Numbered from the stretch's first letter, positions 27,058-38,197 are shown. The stretch is DNA of 64,000 nucleotides from Flavobacterium hibisci (GCF_020026925.1 NZ_JAIQDW010000006.1:183898-247897), one strand, 5' to 3'. Numbers and translations are program-made. The notes: a model not told the origin generated them from the sequence alone.

Positions 27058-28842
27058 TTATTCAATAGTCATAGAGCGCAGTTTCATTCTATAAGCTTCA
27101 AGTGCTATAGATTTAGAAATAAAGCCGTAATATTTATCATTTCGAATAACAGGAAGGAATGCTGATTTTGTCTTTTCAAACTTTGTCATTACAATTTCCA
27201 TGCTGTCATAAGAGGAAATCGTTGCCGGAGGCATTTTCATTACATCTTTAATCAAAGTATATTTTACGCGGTATGTGTTAAAAATAATTTCTCTGATATC
27301 GTTAAAATGTACGATACCAACAAGGTCTTTTTCATTAGTAACAACAGCAAAAACAACCTGATTGGAATGCGAAATCAGATCTACTAATTTGTTTAAATTT
27401 TCATCTGGATGAACGGTCAGATAATCGGTCTGAATGATAGAATCGATATCAAGGGTAGATAAAATGTTTGAATCCTTATTGCTGGTAAATGCATGTCCTT
27501 TTTTAGCAAGATTTTTTACATCAAGGGAATATTTTTCAAAACGTTTCGAAATTGCAAAACTTATAGAAGATACAATCATTAACGGAATCATTAAGCCGTA
27601 TCCTCCGGTTATCTCAGCTATTAAGAATATCGAGGTTAACGGTGCATGGAACAATCCACTCAAAATACCTGCCATTCCTACCATCGTAAAATTGGTGATT
27701 GGTAATTTTGATAGGCCAATCATGGATATAAATTTTGAAAAGAAATAACCCAGATAAGAACCCAGAAATAAAGATGGGGCAAAATTACCTCCATTTCCGC
27801 CGCTTCCAATGGTAAGTCCGGAAGCAAAGACTTTGATCATCATCGTAGATCCAACAAATAGCAGCAAAATCCATTGATTATCTCTGAAATCTGCAAACAA
27901 GGTATTCTCTAATAGTTTTCCCGGATCAGTTTCAGATAAAGTCCTGATACTTTCATAACCCTCTCCAAAAAGGGTGGGAAAAACAAAGATAAGTAGTGCC
28001 AGAATGGATGATCCAAACAATGCCTTTTTGTAAGCATTCATTTTTAATTTCGAAAAATAATGCTCTACTTTTTGAAAATTTCGGGCATAATAAACCGCCA
28101 TAAACCCGGTTAATATTCCTAAAAGCACATAAAAAGGAATGTTATGATAATCAAAAGCTTCCTGTTTTTTGAAGGATAAAAGGATGGATTCATCTAATAC
28201 AATAGCAGATACTAAAGCTCCTGTAGCTGCCGAAATCATAATAGGCGTAAAGGCGGAAATGCTTACATCTACTAATAAAACTTCTATGGCAAAAAGAACT
28301 CCTGCAATAGGTGCGTTAAAAGCTGCTGAAATTCCTGCTGCAACTCCACAGCCAATAAGAAGCGTTCTGTCTTTATAGGCTAATTTATAGTTTTGAGCAA
28401 AGTTTGATCCGAATGCTGCCCCGGTAATCACGATTGGACTTTCAAGACCTGCTGAACCTCCCAAACCTACAGTTAAGGAGCTGGTTATAATTTGGGCATA
28501 CATTTGTTTTTTAGGAATTATACCGGCTTTTTTTGCAACTGCATACAAAATTTGGGAAGTTCCTTTTTCAATACTTCCGTTCAATATTCTGTTTACAACA
28601 AAAACAGTAAGCAAAATACCAATAATAGGTAAAATCCCCGAGATAAAACTCCATTTTAAAATTCCGCTAATATAGGTCGCAAAAGAAAATACGCTATGGG
28701 CAAAAGTTTTTAATATAATTACGGCTAACGAACATGAGATGCCAATCAATACACTTGATAGGAAAATAAACTGCTTTGGTGTCATTAATGACTGGGCTAA
28801 AGCAATAATACTTTCTAATTTTCTAAAATATTTTTTAAGCAT
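27058..28842 (-). CDS. ClC-family chloride channel/transporter with CBS domains
   Basis: This 594-residue protein has a ClC membrane domain of about 430 residues and two C-terminal CBS domains (about 455-580). The selectivity regions are visible: GLGGSAGLESP with the gating Glu, GVAAGISAAFNAPIAGVLFAIE, and GGNGGNFAPSLFLG. It moves chloride across the inner membrane, as a channel or H+/Cl- antiporter; ATP or nucleotide binding to the CBS pair may regulate it. It is monocistronic in appearance. Confidence 0.92.
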   Translation of the reverse strand: MLKKYFRKLESIIALAQSLMTPKQFIFLSSVLIGISCSLAVIILKTFAHSVFSFATYISGILKWSFISGILPIIGILLTVFVVNRILNGSIEKGTSQILYAVAKKAGIIPKKQMYAQIITSSLTVGLGGSAGLESPIVITGAAFGSNFAQNYKLAYKDRTLLIGCGVAAGISAAFNAPIAGVLFAIEVLLVDVSISAFTPIMISAATGALVSAIVLDESILLSFKKQEAFDYHNIPFYVLLGILTGFMAVYYARNFQKVEHYFSKLKMNAYKKALFGSSILALLIFVFPTLFGEGYESIRTLSETDPGKLLENTLFADFRDNQWILLLFVGSTMMIKVFASGLTIGSGGNGGNFAPSLFLGSYLGYFFSKFISMIGLSKLPITNFTMVGMAGILSGLFHAPLTSIFLIAEITGGYGLMIPLMIVSSISFAISKRFEKYSLDVKNLAKKGHAFTSNKDSNILSTLDIDSIIQTDYLTVHPDENLNKLVDLISHSNQVVFAVVTNEKDLVGIVHFNDIREIIFNTYRVKYTLIKDVMKMPPATISSYDSMEIVMTKFEKTKSAFLPVIRNDKYYGFISKSIALEAYRMKLRSMTIE

Positions 28843-28917
28843 TCTGTTTCGAAAAATTAAGGAGGTTACAAATTTAACTCTTAGAATTCAAATTCGTGTA
28901 AATTTTGAGTGTAAATC

Positions 28918-29502
28918 TTACAGTGAAAGTAACTTTTGTTTTGACTGGTATTGAATATCTTCAAAAAAAATGGTGAATTCCTCTTCGAAATCTGTATAAT
29001 ATTGTTTTAATTCTTCGCTGGCAAACTGCATTTTGGATATATTTTTTGACCTTCTGTCCATCTGTGTCAAAATTTGATGAATTCCTTCAACAGTACGGTA
29101 ACTCAAAAGCCAGTTTCTTTCAATCATATATGGCATTAAGTCCTGAGTTTTTTCAGTTAATACAGTATAATTGGCATGTAATGAATTGTAAAAGCGATTG
29201 ATGAAATCTTCTAATTTTTCGTCTGAATATTTTGTCCAGTTTTTAGCTAAAAAATGATCGTAAACGATATCAACAATTACTCCTGCGTAATGATGGTATT
29301 TGTCGTGTAGGCGCTTGGTGCTCTGCCTGAAAATATCATGTGAATCGGTATAAGTGTCTATAAAACGATGTAAAATAATTCCTTTTTGTATATCATCAGG
29401 AAAGTGTTCAAATTGTTTTCCACGGATACCATCAGCCATAAAATTGCCAATTTTAATTAAATCATTTTCACCTGAAAGATATATATGCGCAAGAAAATTC
29501 AT
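28918..29502 (-). CDS. Acyl carrier protein phosphodiesterase-like protein
   Basis: This 194-residue protein matches the AcpH/DUF479 family, which removes phosphopantetheine from acyl carrier protein in E. coli. The family features seen are MNFLAHIYLSG at the start, KIGNFMADGIRG, ILHRFIDTYTDSH (conserved HRxID metal-binding segment) and VDIVYDHFLAKNW. Length fits. Activity in Bacteroidota has not been shown to my knowledge, so the enzyme name is by family. It is a single gene on the minus strand, divergent from glmM. Confidence 0.82.
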   Translation of the reverse strand: MNFLAHIYLSGENDLIKIGNFMADGIRGKQFEHFPDDIQKGIILHRFIDTYTDSHDIFRQSTKRLHDKYHHYAGVIVDIVYDHFLAKNWTKYSDEKLEDFINRFYNSLHANYTVLTEKTQDLMPYMIERNWLLSYRTVEGIHQILTQMDRRSKNISKMQFASEELKQYYTDFEEEFTIFFEDIQYQSKQKLLSL

Positions 29503-29676
29503 TGTTTTTACAGTATTATAATTTAGGAGGATTTCAGAAACCAGGAATCATCAACGTAAATGTATAAAAAACTTTTTAAATCATTTTTGTTAAAAAAAGA
29601 TGGTTGTTTATTATAATCATTAACGATTATTTTAAAATCTTGATGCCTCAACATCTAACTAACCCGTCAACTTTTT

Positions 29677-29684
29677 TATATTTG
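29677..29684 (+). promoter_or_regulatory. -7 box upstream of glmM
   Basis: TATATTTG matches TAnnTTTG, 26 nt before the glmM start; no clear TTTG was found at -33. Confidence 0.5.
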
Positions 29685-29710
29685 TAGATAAATAACCATA
29701 ACTCACAAAA

Positions 29711-31099
29711 ATGACTTTAATAAAATCGATTTCAGGAATAAGAGGAACAATCGGTGGTAAAGTAGGAGATAACCTGACTCCAGTCGATGCTGTAAAATTT
29801 GCATCAGCATACGGTACCTTTCTGAAAAATAACATTTCAAAAGAAAAACTGACTGTTGTAATTGGGCGTGATGCCAGAATTTCAGGTCCAATGATTCATA
29901 ATCTTGTAGTAAATACGCTGGTAGGTCTGGGAATTAATGTAATTGACCTTGGACTTTCGACAACACCAACTGTAGAAATCGCTGTACCATTGGAAAAAGC
30001 GGATGGAGGAATTATTCTAACAGCTTCACATAATCCTAAACAATGGAATGCACTAAAATTGCTGAATGCAAAAGGCGAATTTTTAAGCGGTGCTGAAGGG
30101 TCAAAAATCCTTGAAATTGCTGAAGCTGAAGCCTTCGATTTTTCAGATGTTGATAATTTAGGGGAAATTACTGTAAATGATGCTTATATGGATATTCACA
30201 TCGATGAAGTTTTAAACTTACCATTAGTGGATGTTCAGGCAGTAAAAGAGGCAAAATTTAAAGTTGTTGTTGATGGGGTAAATTCTTCAGGTGGAATTAT
30301 TATTCCAAAATTACTGGAATTAATGGGCGTTGAAGTTGTAAAATTATATTGCGAACCAAACGGACATTTTCCTCATAATCCTGAACCTTTGAAAGAGCAT
30401 TTAACTGATATTTCTGAATTAGTTGTAAAGGAAAATGCTCATTTAGGGATTGTAGTAGATCCGGATGTTGACAGATTAGCTTTTATTAGTGAAGATGGAG
30501 AAATGTTTGGAGAAGAATATACTTTAGTAGCCTGTGCAGATTATGTTTTAAGCAAGACTCCTGGAAATACAGTTTCGAATATGTCATCTTCCCGTGCTTT
30601 GCGCGATGTAACAAAAGCACATAATGGGAATTATGAAGCTAGCGCAGTGGGTGAGGTGAATGTGGTAGAATTAATGAAAAAAAATAATGCCATAATTGGA
30701 GGAGAAGGTAATGGTGGGATTATTTATCCTGAATCACATTATGGAAGAGACAGTTTGGTTGGAGTAGCGTTATTTTTGACACATCTGGCAAACAAAAAAA
30801 TGTCAGTTTCTGCTTTACGTGCTTCATATCCTGAATATTATATGAGCAAAAATAAAATTGAACTGACGCCTCAAATAGATGTTGATGCAATTTTAGTTGC
30901 TATGACTGATAAATATAAAAATGAAGATATCTCAACTATTGACGGAGTAAAAATTGATTTCGCAGCAGAATGGGTTCATTTAAGAAAATCAAATACAGAG
31001 CCTATTATTCGTATTTATACAGAAGCTTCTTCTCAGGAAAAAGCCGATGTTTTGGCGCTTCGAATAATTGATGAAATAAAATCAATCGCAGGTATTTAA
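29711..31099 (+). CDS. glmM: Phosphoglucosamine mutase
   Basis: This 462-residue phosphohexomutase converts glucosamine-6-phosphate to glucosamine-1-phosphate for UDP-GlcNAc and peptidoglycan synthesis. The phosphoserine is S106 in LTASHNPKQWNALK. The metal loop is DPDVDRLAF, the sugar-binding loop GGEGNGG, and the phosphate-binding loop RKSNTEPIIRI is near the C-terminus. Bacteroidota often annotate this form as GlmM although phosphomannomutase activity is possible. The length is normal. A perfect terminator follows. Confidence 0.9.
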   Translation: MTLIKSISGIRGTIGGKVGDNLTPVDAVKFASAYGTFLKNNISKEKLTVVIGRDARISGPMIHNLVVNTLVGLGINVIDLGLSTTPTVEIAVPLEKADGGIILTASHNPKQWNALKLLNAKGEFLSGAEGSKILEIAEAEAFDFSDVDNLGEITVNDAYMDIHIDEVLNLPLVDVQAVKEAKFKVVVDGVNSSGGIIIPKLLELMGVEVVKLYCEPNGHFPHNPEPLKEHLTDISELVVKENAHLGIVVDPDVDRLAFISEDGEMFGEEYTLVACADYVLSKTPGNTVSNMSSSRALRDVTKAHNGNYEASAVGEVNVVELMKKNNAIIGGEGNGGIIYPESHYGRDSLVGVALFLTHLANKKMSVSALRASYPEYYMSKNKIELTPQIDVDAILVAMTDKYKNEDISTIDGVKIDFAAEWVHLRKSNTEPIIRIYTEASSQEKADVLALRIIDEIKSIAGI

Positions 31100-31121
31100 A
31101 AATTAATTATAGGTATTGGAT

Positions 31122-31166
31122 AAAACAAAAAAGTTTGATGATATTTTCATCAAACTTTTTTGTTTT
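31122..31166. terminator. Bidirectional terminator, 20-bp perfect stem
   Basis: Arms 31122-31141 and 31147-31166 are perfectly complementary around a 5-nt loop, with A-rich and T-rich outer parts. It serves glmM and the convergent superoxide dismutase gene. Confidence 0.9.
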
Positions 31167-31180
31167 TAAAAGGATTTTTT

Positions 31181-31960
31181 TTAATACTTTTTAACCTTGC
31201 TTAGAGCTGTTTTGTAATTTTCGTTTACCTTTTCCCAATTGATCAATTTGTAAAAAGCGTCGATGTAACTTCCTTTTCTGTTTTGATAATCAAGGTAATA
31301 TGCATGCTCCCATAAGTCAATTCCCAGAATAGGTGTGCCGGGAATCAATGCATTTCTCATCAAAGGATTATCCTGATTTTCAGTAGTTGTAATTTGTAAT
31401 TTCCCTGCTTTATCAACAACCAGCCATACCCATCCTGAACCGAATTGTTTAGTTGCTTCATTTTTAAATTGAGTGGTAAGGTTGTTAAATGATCCAAATT
31501 CTTTATTGATTGAGCCAGCCAAAGTATCTTTTGGAGTTTGCTCTTTTGGAGTCAGAATATCAAAATAAAGAGTATGATTATAATATCCGCCTGCATTTTG
31601 ACGAAGTTTAGCATTATTCAAATCCATTTTTTTAAGGATATCTTCAATAGGCGCATTTTCAAATTCTGTTGAAGCAATTTCTTTATTTAAATTATTAGTA
31701 TAGGATAAATAATGTTTAGAATAATGGGTTTCTAAAGTCAGGGATCTTATCGCGGGAGCTAAAGCATCATAGTTAAAAGGTAATTTGGTTAAAGCGAAAG
31801 AACCTTCATCAGCTTTTACATCTGCAGGAGTTCCAATTATAATTTTTTCTTCTTTTGTGGGTAAAGGAACTTCAACAACTTCAATCAACTTTTTATCATT
31901 ACAGGAAAATAACATCAGTAATGAAGCTGTGAAAGTAAAACGAATCATGTTTTTCTTCAT
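31181..31960 (-). CDS. Fe/Mn superoxide dismutase with lipoprotein signal
   Basis: This 259-residue protein is longer than cytoplasmic SODs (about 200) because of an N-terminal lipoprotein signal with lipobox LMLFSC (C20) and a linker to about residue 52. Metal ligands align as H79 (ETHYSKH), H129 (YYNHTLYF), D215 and H219 (IDLWEHAYYLDY), so the enzyme is complete and should dismutate superoxide. The signal implies anchoring outside the cytoplasm. Whether the metal is Fe or Mn cannot be read from sequence alone. It starts 6 bp after the acyl-CoA-binding protein gene and probably shares its operon. Confidence 0.88.
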   Translation of the reverse strand: MKKNMIRFTFTASLLMLFSCNDKKLIEVVEVPLPTKEEKIIIGTPADVKADEGSFALTKLPFNYDALAPAIRSLTLETHYSKHYLSYTNNLNKEIASTEFENAPIEDILKKMDLNNAKLRQNAGGYYNHTLYFDILTPKEQTPKDTLAGSINKEFGSFNNLTTQFKNEATKQFGSGWVWLVVDKAGKLQITTTENQDNPLMRNALIPGTPILGIDLWEHAYYLDYQNRKGSYIDAFYKLINWEKVNENYKTALSKVKKY

Positions 31961-31966
31961 AATTAA

Positions 31967-32236
31967 TTATTTTGATGTTAACGAATTGATTATTTCAATG
32001 TAATTTTCTTTTGCTTCTTCAATAGATATATGACTAATTTGCATCCATGCATTTGTTTTGAACGCGTCACGCAAACCAAAATTTTCAGATTGATTGTACA
32101 CGGCAGTTCCAAACGTAGCTTGTTTGTAATATGCATAAAGTCTTAACTGCACATCTTGTGGCAGTGAAGCCTGTGTCATCTTCATAGCTTTTTCTACAGC
32201 TTCAGAAAAACGAATATCTAAATCTTTTTTACTCAT
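31967..32236 (-). CDS. Acyl-CoA-binding protein (ACBP)
   Basis: This 89-residue four-helix protein of the ACBP family binds long-chain acyl-CoA in the cytoplasm. Family features include the LRLYAYYKQATFG segment at about 31-43, which carries the conserved Tyr and Lys residues for the CoA moiety, and WMQISHISIEEAKENYI. ACBP is widespread in eukaryotes and patchy in bacteria. Its ATG overlaps the stop of the phosphatidylserine decarboxylase gene by one base, which ties it to phospholipid synthesis. Confidence 0.88.
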   Translation of the reverse strand: MSKKDLDIRFSEAVEKAMKMTQASLPQDVQLRLYAYYKQATFGTAVYNQSENFGLRDAFKTNAWMQISHISIEEAKENYIEIINSLTSK

Positions 32237-32889
32237 TAAGCTTTCGTAGCGATGATTGTTTTACCTCCAATTGCTTTTTGACCCAAAACTACATCAATTG
32301 GAGTATCTAAAGGTAAAAATAAATCTACTCTTGAACCAAATTTAATAAAGCCTGCATCAGTACCCTGAATAACCTGAGTTCCTTCTTTAGCATAATTTAC
32401 AATTCTTCGTGCCAATGCACCGGCAATTTGTCTGTAAAGTATTTGTCCAAATGTGTCGTTTTCTATTACAACAGTTGTTCTTTCATTTTCTTCACTTGCT
32501 TTTGGATGCCACGCAACTAAAAATTTCCCAGGATGATATTTACTAAATTTTATAATTCCATCCATTGCATAACGAGTTACGTGGACATTAATAGGCGACA
32601 TAAAAATAGAAACCTGTAAACGTTTGTCTTTAAAAAATTCACCTTCATAAACTTCTTCAATGACTACAACTTTTCCATCTACAGGAGCAAGGATATGATT
32701 ACTGTTTCGAACTGCAATTCTTTTTGGGTTTCTGAAAAATTGCAGAATTATAATTAAAACTGCTAAAGCAAAAATTTGCACTAGTTTTTGTAGCCAGTAA
32801 ATATCAATAAATTGGTCAGCTAATAAAACCACAATTACAGTAAAAACTACACCTAATAAAATGGACGGTCCTCCTTCTTTATGAAACAT
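32236..32889 (-). CDS. Phosphatidylserine decarboxylase family protein (short form)
   Basis: This 217-residue enzyme makes phosphatidylethanolamine from phosphatidylserine. Two N-terminal membrane helices (about 9-27 and 33-51) precede the catalytic domain with APVDGKV (68-74) and FMSPINVHVTR (96-106). Self-cleavage to form the pyruvoyl group should occur at G185-S186 in IKFGSRVDL, in place of the LGST of longer enzymes. Its start overlaps the cdsA end by 11 bases. It lies in the order cdsA, psd, ACBP, SOD on the minus strand. Confidence 0.9.
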   Translation of the reverse strand: MFHKEGGPSILLGVVFTVIVVLLADQFIDIYWLQKLVQIFALAVLIIILQFFRNPKRIAVRNSNHILAPVDGKVVVIEEVYEGEFFKDKRLQVSIFMSPINVHVTRYAMDGIIKFSKYHPGKFLVAWHPKASEENERTTVVIENDTFGQILYRQIAGALARRIVNYAKEGTQVIQGTDAGFIKFGSRVDLFLPLDTPIDVVLGQKAIGGKTIIATKA

Positions 32890-33769
32890 AATATAAAATT
32901 TGATAAAATAAAAATATAACTGGTGCTACAAATATAACACTATCTAATCGATCTAAAATGCCTCCATGTCCGGGCATGATTGCCCCACTGTCCTTTACAG
33001 CTGCTATTCTTTTAAATTTTGATTCGATCAAGTCGCCAATTGTTCCAAAAATACTGGCAATTAAAGCAATAATCGTCCAAATCAAAATAGATCTGCTGCT
33101 GAATTCAGGATTGGGCTGAATGTAAAATTTTGAAATCAAAAAGCCTGCAAAAGCAGCAAAAACAACCCCGCCAAGAAAACCTTCTATCGTTTTTTTAGGC
33201 GAAATACGTTCAAATAATTTATGTTTTCCAATGGATTTTCCAACTAAATAAGCAAATGTATCATTTGTCCAGATTAAAATAAATAATCCAATAATTATTT
33301 TTGGATTATAATCATTAGTCCCAAAAGAAATTTTAATGATAAAAACAAATGGCAAGGTGATGTATCCAAGTAAATACAGGTATTTAGAAGAAGTACTTAC
33401 TTTTTGTACATTGTCGTAAAATAAGAATAAAATACATTTTATAGCGATAACAATAGTAACAGCCAGAAGTATTAAATCGAGTTGTTGGGTATTGGTATTT
33501 AAATTTAATTTTAAATGAAACGAATCTTCTAAAAATAAAGCAGTTTGTTTATTGTAGTGACTTAATAGTATAATACTTGAGTATAATAAAATACTGAAAA
33601 GAATCGAAAAGACTTTATTGAGGTTAACCAGGTTGCTGAATTCATAAACAGTAATGAGTAAAAAAATGCCAAACAGGATAATAAAGCTTTCTGTAGAAAA
33701 CAAAATAGAAGTTAGTAGTAAAGCAATATAAACAGCACCAGAAATGGTCCTCTTGAGTGTTTCATTCAT
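32879..33769 (-). CDS. cdsA: Phosphatidate cytidylyltransferase
   Basis: This 296-residue integral membrane protein with about seven or eight helices makes CDP-diacylglycerol from phosphatidate and CTP. The C-terminal signature is GDLIESKFKRIAAVKDSG followed by MPGHGGILDRLDS; the upstream SPKKTIEGFLGG motif is also typical. It is the first lipid gene after the LUD protein (1-bp gap) and overlaps psd by 11 bases, so these genes form one operon. Confidence 0.94.
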   Translation of the reverse strand: MNETLKRTISGAVYIALLLTSILFSTESFIILFGIFLLITVYEFSNLVNLNKVFSILFSILLYSSIILLSHYNKQTALFLEDSFHLKLNLNTNTQQLDLILLAVTIVIAIKCILFLFYDNVQKVSTSSKYLYLLGYITLPFVFIIKISFGTNDYNPKIIIGLFILIWTNDTFAYLVGKSIGKHKLFERISPKKTIEGFLGGVVFAAFAGFLISKFYIQPNPEFSSRSILIWTIIALIASIFGTIGDLIESKFKRIAAVKDSGAIMPGHGGILDRLDSVIFVAPVIFLFYQILYYVS

Positions 33770-33770
33770 C

Positions 33771-34376
33771 TTAAAGGTCCTCTAAGAGCAACAAGTATAA
33801 ATTTTTTGCAACACTTCCGTATTGAGTAAAATCTTCTTCTTTTGCTTTTTCGAAATATTTTATTGTAGTAATATTCGTAGGGTAATCTCGTTCGTATTTT
33901 CTTTTTATAGCGCTCAGTCCATCACTTTTCATAGGTAGTATTTGGCTTGTTGTTGCTATTATGACAATATTAGCCGGTAACTCGTTTGGCTTGTCTTGTC
34001 TAATTTGTTTTGATGAAAATAAAATTGAACCTTCATCAGCAATAAGATTTTCGCATGATGCCAATAGGAATTTTGGATTTTTAGGCGAAATGTAGAGCAA
34101 TTTATTTTCTTCTAATAAATGAAAAAGAGCAGGTTCGTAACATAAAACCTCATTTTCAAACCAGTCATTTTCTTCTAAAATATTTTCAAATTGTTCTTCT
34201 ACTTCCTGTTTGTTTTCGCAGTATAAAAATTTACCTCCATTTTTTTTAAAATTAAAAATGAATTGTTCATCTATTGACAAATGACTGTTTGGAGTAGGAT
34301 TATTTCCATATTCACTTTCATTTTCTTCATCAGATGAAGTATTGGCAGAACCAAATATTTTTTTGAAAAAACTCAT
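33771..34376 (-). CDS. LUD-domain protein (LutC-like)
   Basis: This 201-residue protein has an acidic, low-complexity N-terminus (about 10-32) and a LUD domain related to LutC (COG1556). The segment LIADEGSILFSS is typical of the domain. LutC takes part in lactate oxidation, but no lutA or lutB is nearby, and in flavobacteria this gene sits before cdsA and after ftsH. Its true role is unknown. It heads the lipid operon; a -7 box TATCTTTG lies 38 nt upstream. Confidence 0.72.
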   Translation of the reverse strand: MSFFKKIFGSANTSSDEENESEYGNNPTPNSHLSIDEQFIFNFKKNGGKFLYCENKQEVEEQFENILEENDWFENEVLCYEPALFHLLEENKLLYISPKNPKFLLASCENLIADEGSILFSSKQIRQDKPNELPANIVIIATTSQILPMKSDGLSAIKRKYERDYPTNITTIKYFEKAKEEDFTQYGSVAKNLYLLLLEDL

Positions 34377-34413
34377 TTTATGTGAAATACTTTACATGTT
34401 AATTGAAAACGTT

Positions 34414-34421
34414 CAAAGATA
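34414..34421 (-). promoter_or_regulatory. -7 box for the LUD-cdsA-psd-ACBP-SOD operon
   Basis: On the minus strand these bases read TATCTTTG, matching TAnnTTTG, 38 nt before the LUD start and just after the ftsH terminator. The -33 element is not clear. Confidence 0.45.
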
Positions 34422-34462
34422 AAAAAATCTTAATTCAAAAGGGTATTTTGAATTAAGATTTT
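34421..34462 (-). terminator. Terminator after ftsH
   Basis: Perfect 17-bp arms (34424-34440 and 34446-34462) enclose a 5-nt loop, with a T-run on the minus strand. It separates ftsH from the lipid operon. Confidence 0.8.
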
Positions 34463-34491
34463 AAAAAATATTACTTAACGTATCGAATAAT

Positions 34492-36417
<1,926 letters not shown>

Positions 36418-36435
36418 TATTAGAGAAAGTTTCTT

Positions 36436-36807
36436 TTAGTATTTGTTTTCGATTGTAGTTATTTTGGCGTCACCCCAAAGGCTTTCGATATTGTAGTATT
36501 CACGAATATGCTTTTGAAAAACATGTACCACGATGTGCACATAATCCATAAGAACCCATTCTGCATTATCGGTTCCTTCTACGTGCCATGGTTTATCTTT
36601 TAAGTCTTTCGACACTGTTTTCTGAATGGAGTTTACTATGGCGTTAACCTGTGTGTTTGAACTTCCGTTACAAATTACGAAATAGTCACAAACTGCCGTT
36701 TCTATTTCTCTTAAGTCCAGAATATCGATATCATTTCCTTTTACTTCTTCAATCCCTTTGATTATGTTCGCCAACAGAACATCATTATTAATAGTCTTTT
36801 TCGCCAT
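36436..36807 (-). CDS. rsfS: Ribosome silencing factor RsfS
   Basis: This 123-residue RsfS/Iojap protein binds uL14 on the large ribosomal subunit and blocks subunit joining. Features include the DYFVICNGSSNTQVNAIV segment, GTDNAEWVLMDY and the C-terminal HIREYYNIESLWGDA. It precedes ftsH on the minus strand with an 18-bp gap and is divergent from birA. Confidence 0.93.
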   Translation of the reverse strand: MAKKTINNDVLLANIIKGIEEVKGNDIDILDLREIETAVCDYFVICNGSSNTQVNAIVNSIQKTVSKDLKDKPWHVEGTDNAEWVLMDYVHIVVHVFQKHIREYYNIESLWGDAKITTIENKY

Positions 36808-36899
36808 GAATTATATTTATGAATTTGTAAAGTTACCAAAATTTGTCATTATTTTTGAACCTTAACAAAATATTAAATTAAGTTATTAAAATTATTTTA

Positions 36900-37628
36900 A
36901 TGAAACTAATCAAACTCGATGCCATAGATTCAACAAATGACTTTCTTAAGGCATTATCCAGTCAGGATGAAATAGATAATTTCACAGTGGTAACAGCTGA
37001 AAATCAGATAAAAGGGAAAGGACAGATGGGGGCCAAATGGGTTTCTGAGGCCGGTAAAAACTTAATTATGAGTGTTTTGGTTAAAGATTTTTTATTTGAT
37101 ACGGAAAAGGTTTTTGATATGAGTTTAATAGTTTCATTGAGTGTAATCGAAACATTAAAAGAATTAGATATTCCTCATTTAAGTATTAAATGGCCTAACG
37201 ACATTATGTCATATAATAAGAAAATAGGTGGCATACTTATTGAAAATACTCTAAAAAGTGATGGCAGAATCGTGTCAGTAGTTGGGATAGGATTGAATGT
37301 TAATCAGGCAAATTTTGAACATTTACCACATGCATCATCATTGAAAGTAATTTGTAATAAGGAATTTGATAAAGAATCACTTCCTTTTTTAATTATTGAG
37401 AAAATGAAACAAAAAATAGGATTATGGGAAAATACTTCTGCTTTGTATCAGCAAGAATATTTCAATTTCTTATTCAGAAAAGGAGTGCCAATGCCATTTA
37501 AGAATCTTCACAATAAAAATTTCATGGGAATTATTCAGGGTGTTTCTCCAATCGGAAAGCTTCAGGTTTTACTTGAAGATGATTCTATTGCTGAATTTGA
37601 AATAAAGGAGATTCAAATGCTTTATTAG
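36900..37628 (+). CDS. birA: Biotin--[acetyl-CoA-carboxylase] ligase
   Basis: This 242-residue enzyme attaches biotin to carboxylase carrier proteins. The biotinyl-AMP loop is KGKGQMG (38-44), compared with GRGRRG in E. coli, and KWPND (97-101) with KIGGILIE (108-115) completes the active site. There is no N-terminal helix-turn-helix, so this is a class I enzyme without repressor function. A short C-terminal SH3-like domain follows. The ATG is used as start; the family begins close to the D-STN motif seen at residues 10-13. Confidence 0.92.
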   Translation: MKLIKLDAIDSTNDFLKALSSQDEIDNFTVVTAENQIKGKGQMGAKWVSEAGKNLIMSVLVKDFLFDTEKVFDMSLIVSLSVIETLKELDIPHLSIKWPNDIMSYNKKIGGILIENTLKSDGRIVSVVGIGLNVNQANFEHLPHASSLKVICNKEFDKESLPFLIIEKMKQKIGLWENTSALYQQEYFNFLFRKGVPMPFKNLHNKNFMGIIQGVSPIGKLQVLLEDDSIAEFEIKEIQMLY

Positions 37629-37683
37629 TCCGATTATGTTACTTACTTAAAGTATATATTACAAAATTATTGCTTAAATGAAA

Positions 37684-37709
37684 AAAGTCCAATCGTTAGA
37701 CTGGACTTT
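37684..37709. terminator. Terminator between birA and the SRPBCC gene
   Basis: AAAGTCCA (37684-37691) pairs with TGGACTTT (37702-37709) in the gap between convergent genes. T-runs are short, so the strength is uncertain. Confidence 0.55.
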
Positions 37710-37740
37710 CATTTATAATTCACAACTAATAATTCGATTA

Positions 37741-38133
37741 TTAAAGTTTATTCATATTATTGGCTAAAGTTTCAATGAACTTACTGATTGGACCTTTAAC
37801 CATCATGGCCATCATGGCGTTAAATTCACCTTCAAAAAATAACTGAACAGCACTTTCTGAATCAGAAATACTATCAATATTTGAAACTAAAGTAAAAGGA
37901 AGCTTATCACTTGCAGCACCTAAAACGATTTTGTTTGGAGCTATTTTGTCTTTCATTTTAAGTTTTATTTCCGGCATCCCTTTTAGTCCAAAAATAAAAG
38001 CATCTTCCCCGGTTACTTCAAATTTAGCTATGTTGTCCGGCATTAATTTTTCAAAATTCTTTACATCAGACAGTAAACCAAATAATTCCTGAGCTGATTT
38101 CTGAACGGTAACTTTTGGACTTTCTAAGTTCAT
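37741..38133 (-). CDS. SRPBCC (START-like) domain protein
   Basis: This 130-residue protein has the beta-alpha-beta grip fold pattern of the SRPBCC superfamily: a first strand (KVTVQKSAQELFGLLSDVKN) with helix, and a long C-terminal helix (MVKGPISKFIETLANNMN). These bind hydrophobic ligands in a central cavity; the ligand here is unknown. It lies 64 bp after pyrE on the same strand and is probably cotranscribed with it. Confidence 0.7.
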   Translation of the reverse strand: MNLESPKVTVQKSAQELFGLLSDVKNFEKLMPDNIAKFEVTGEDAFIFGLKGMPEIKLKMKDKIAPNKIVLGAASDKLPFTLVSNIDSISDSESAVQLFFEGEFNAMMAMMVKGPISKFIETLANNMNKL

Positions 38134-38197
38134 ATGTTTTATTGTTTTTTTATTGTTTTTTCTGGTAAAGTGATTAATAGACTAAAGAAACTGTAAA

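Noticed and set aside
33771..34376. LUD protein as part of a lactate-oxidation operon
   Set aside because: No lutA or lutB is present; the gene is the head of a lipid operon, so only the domain is named.
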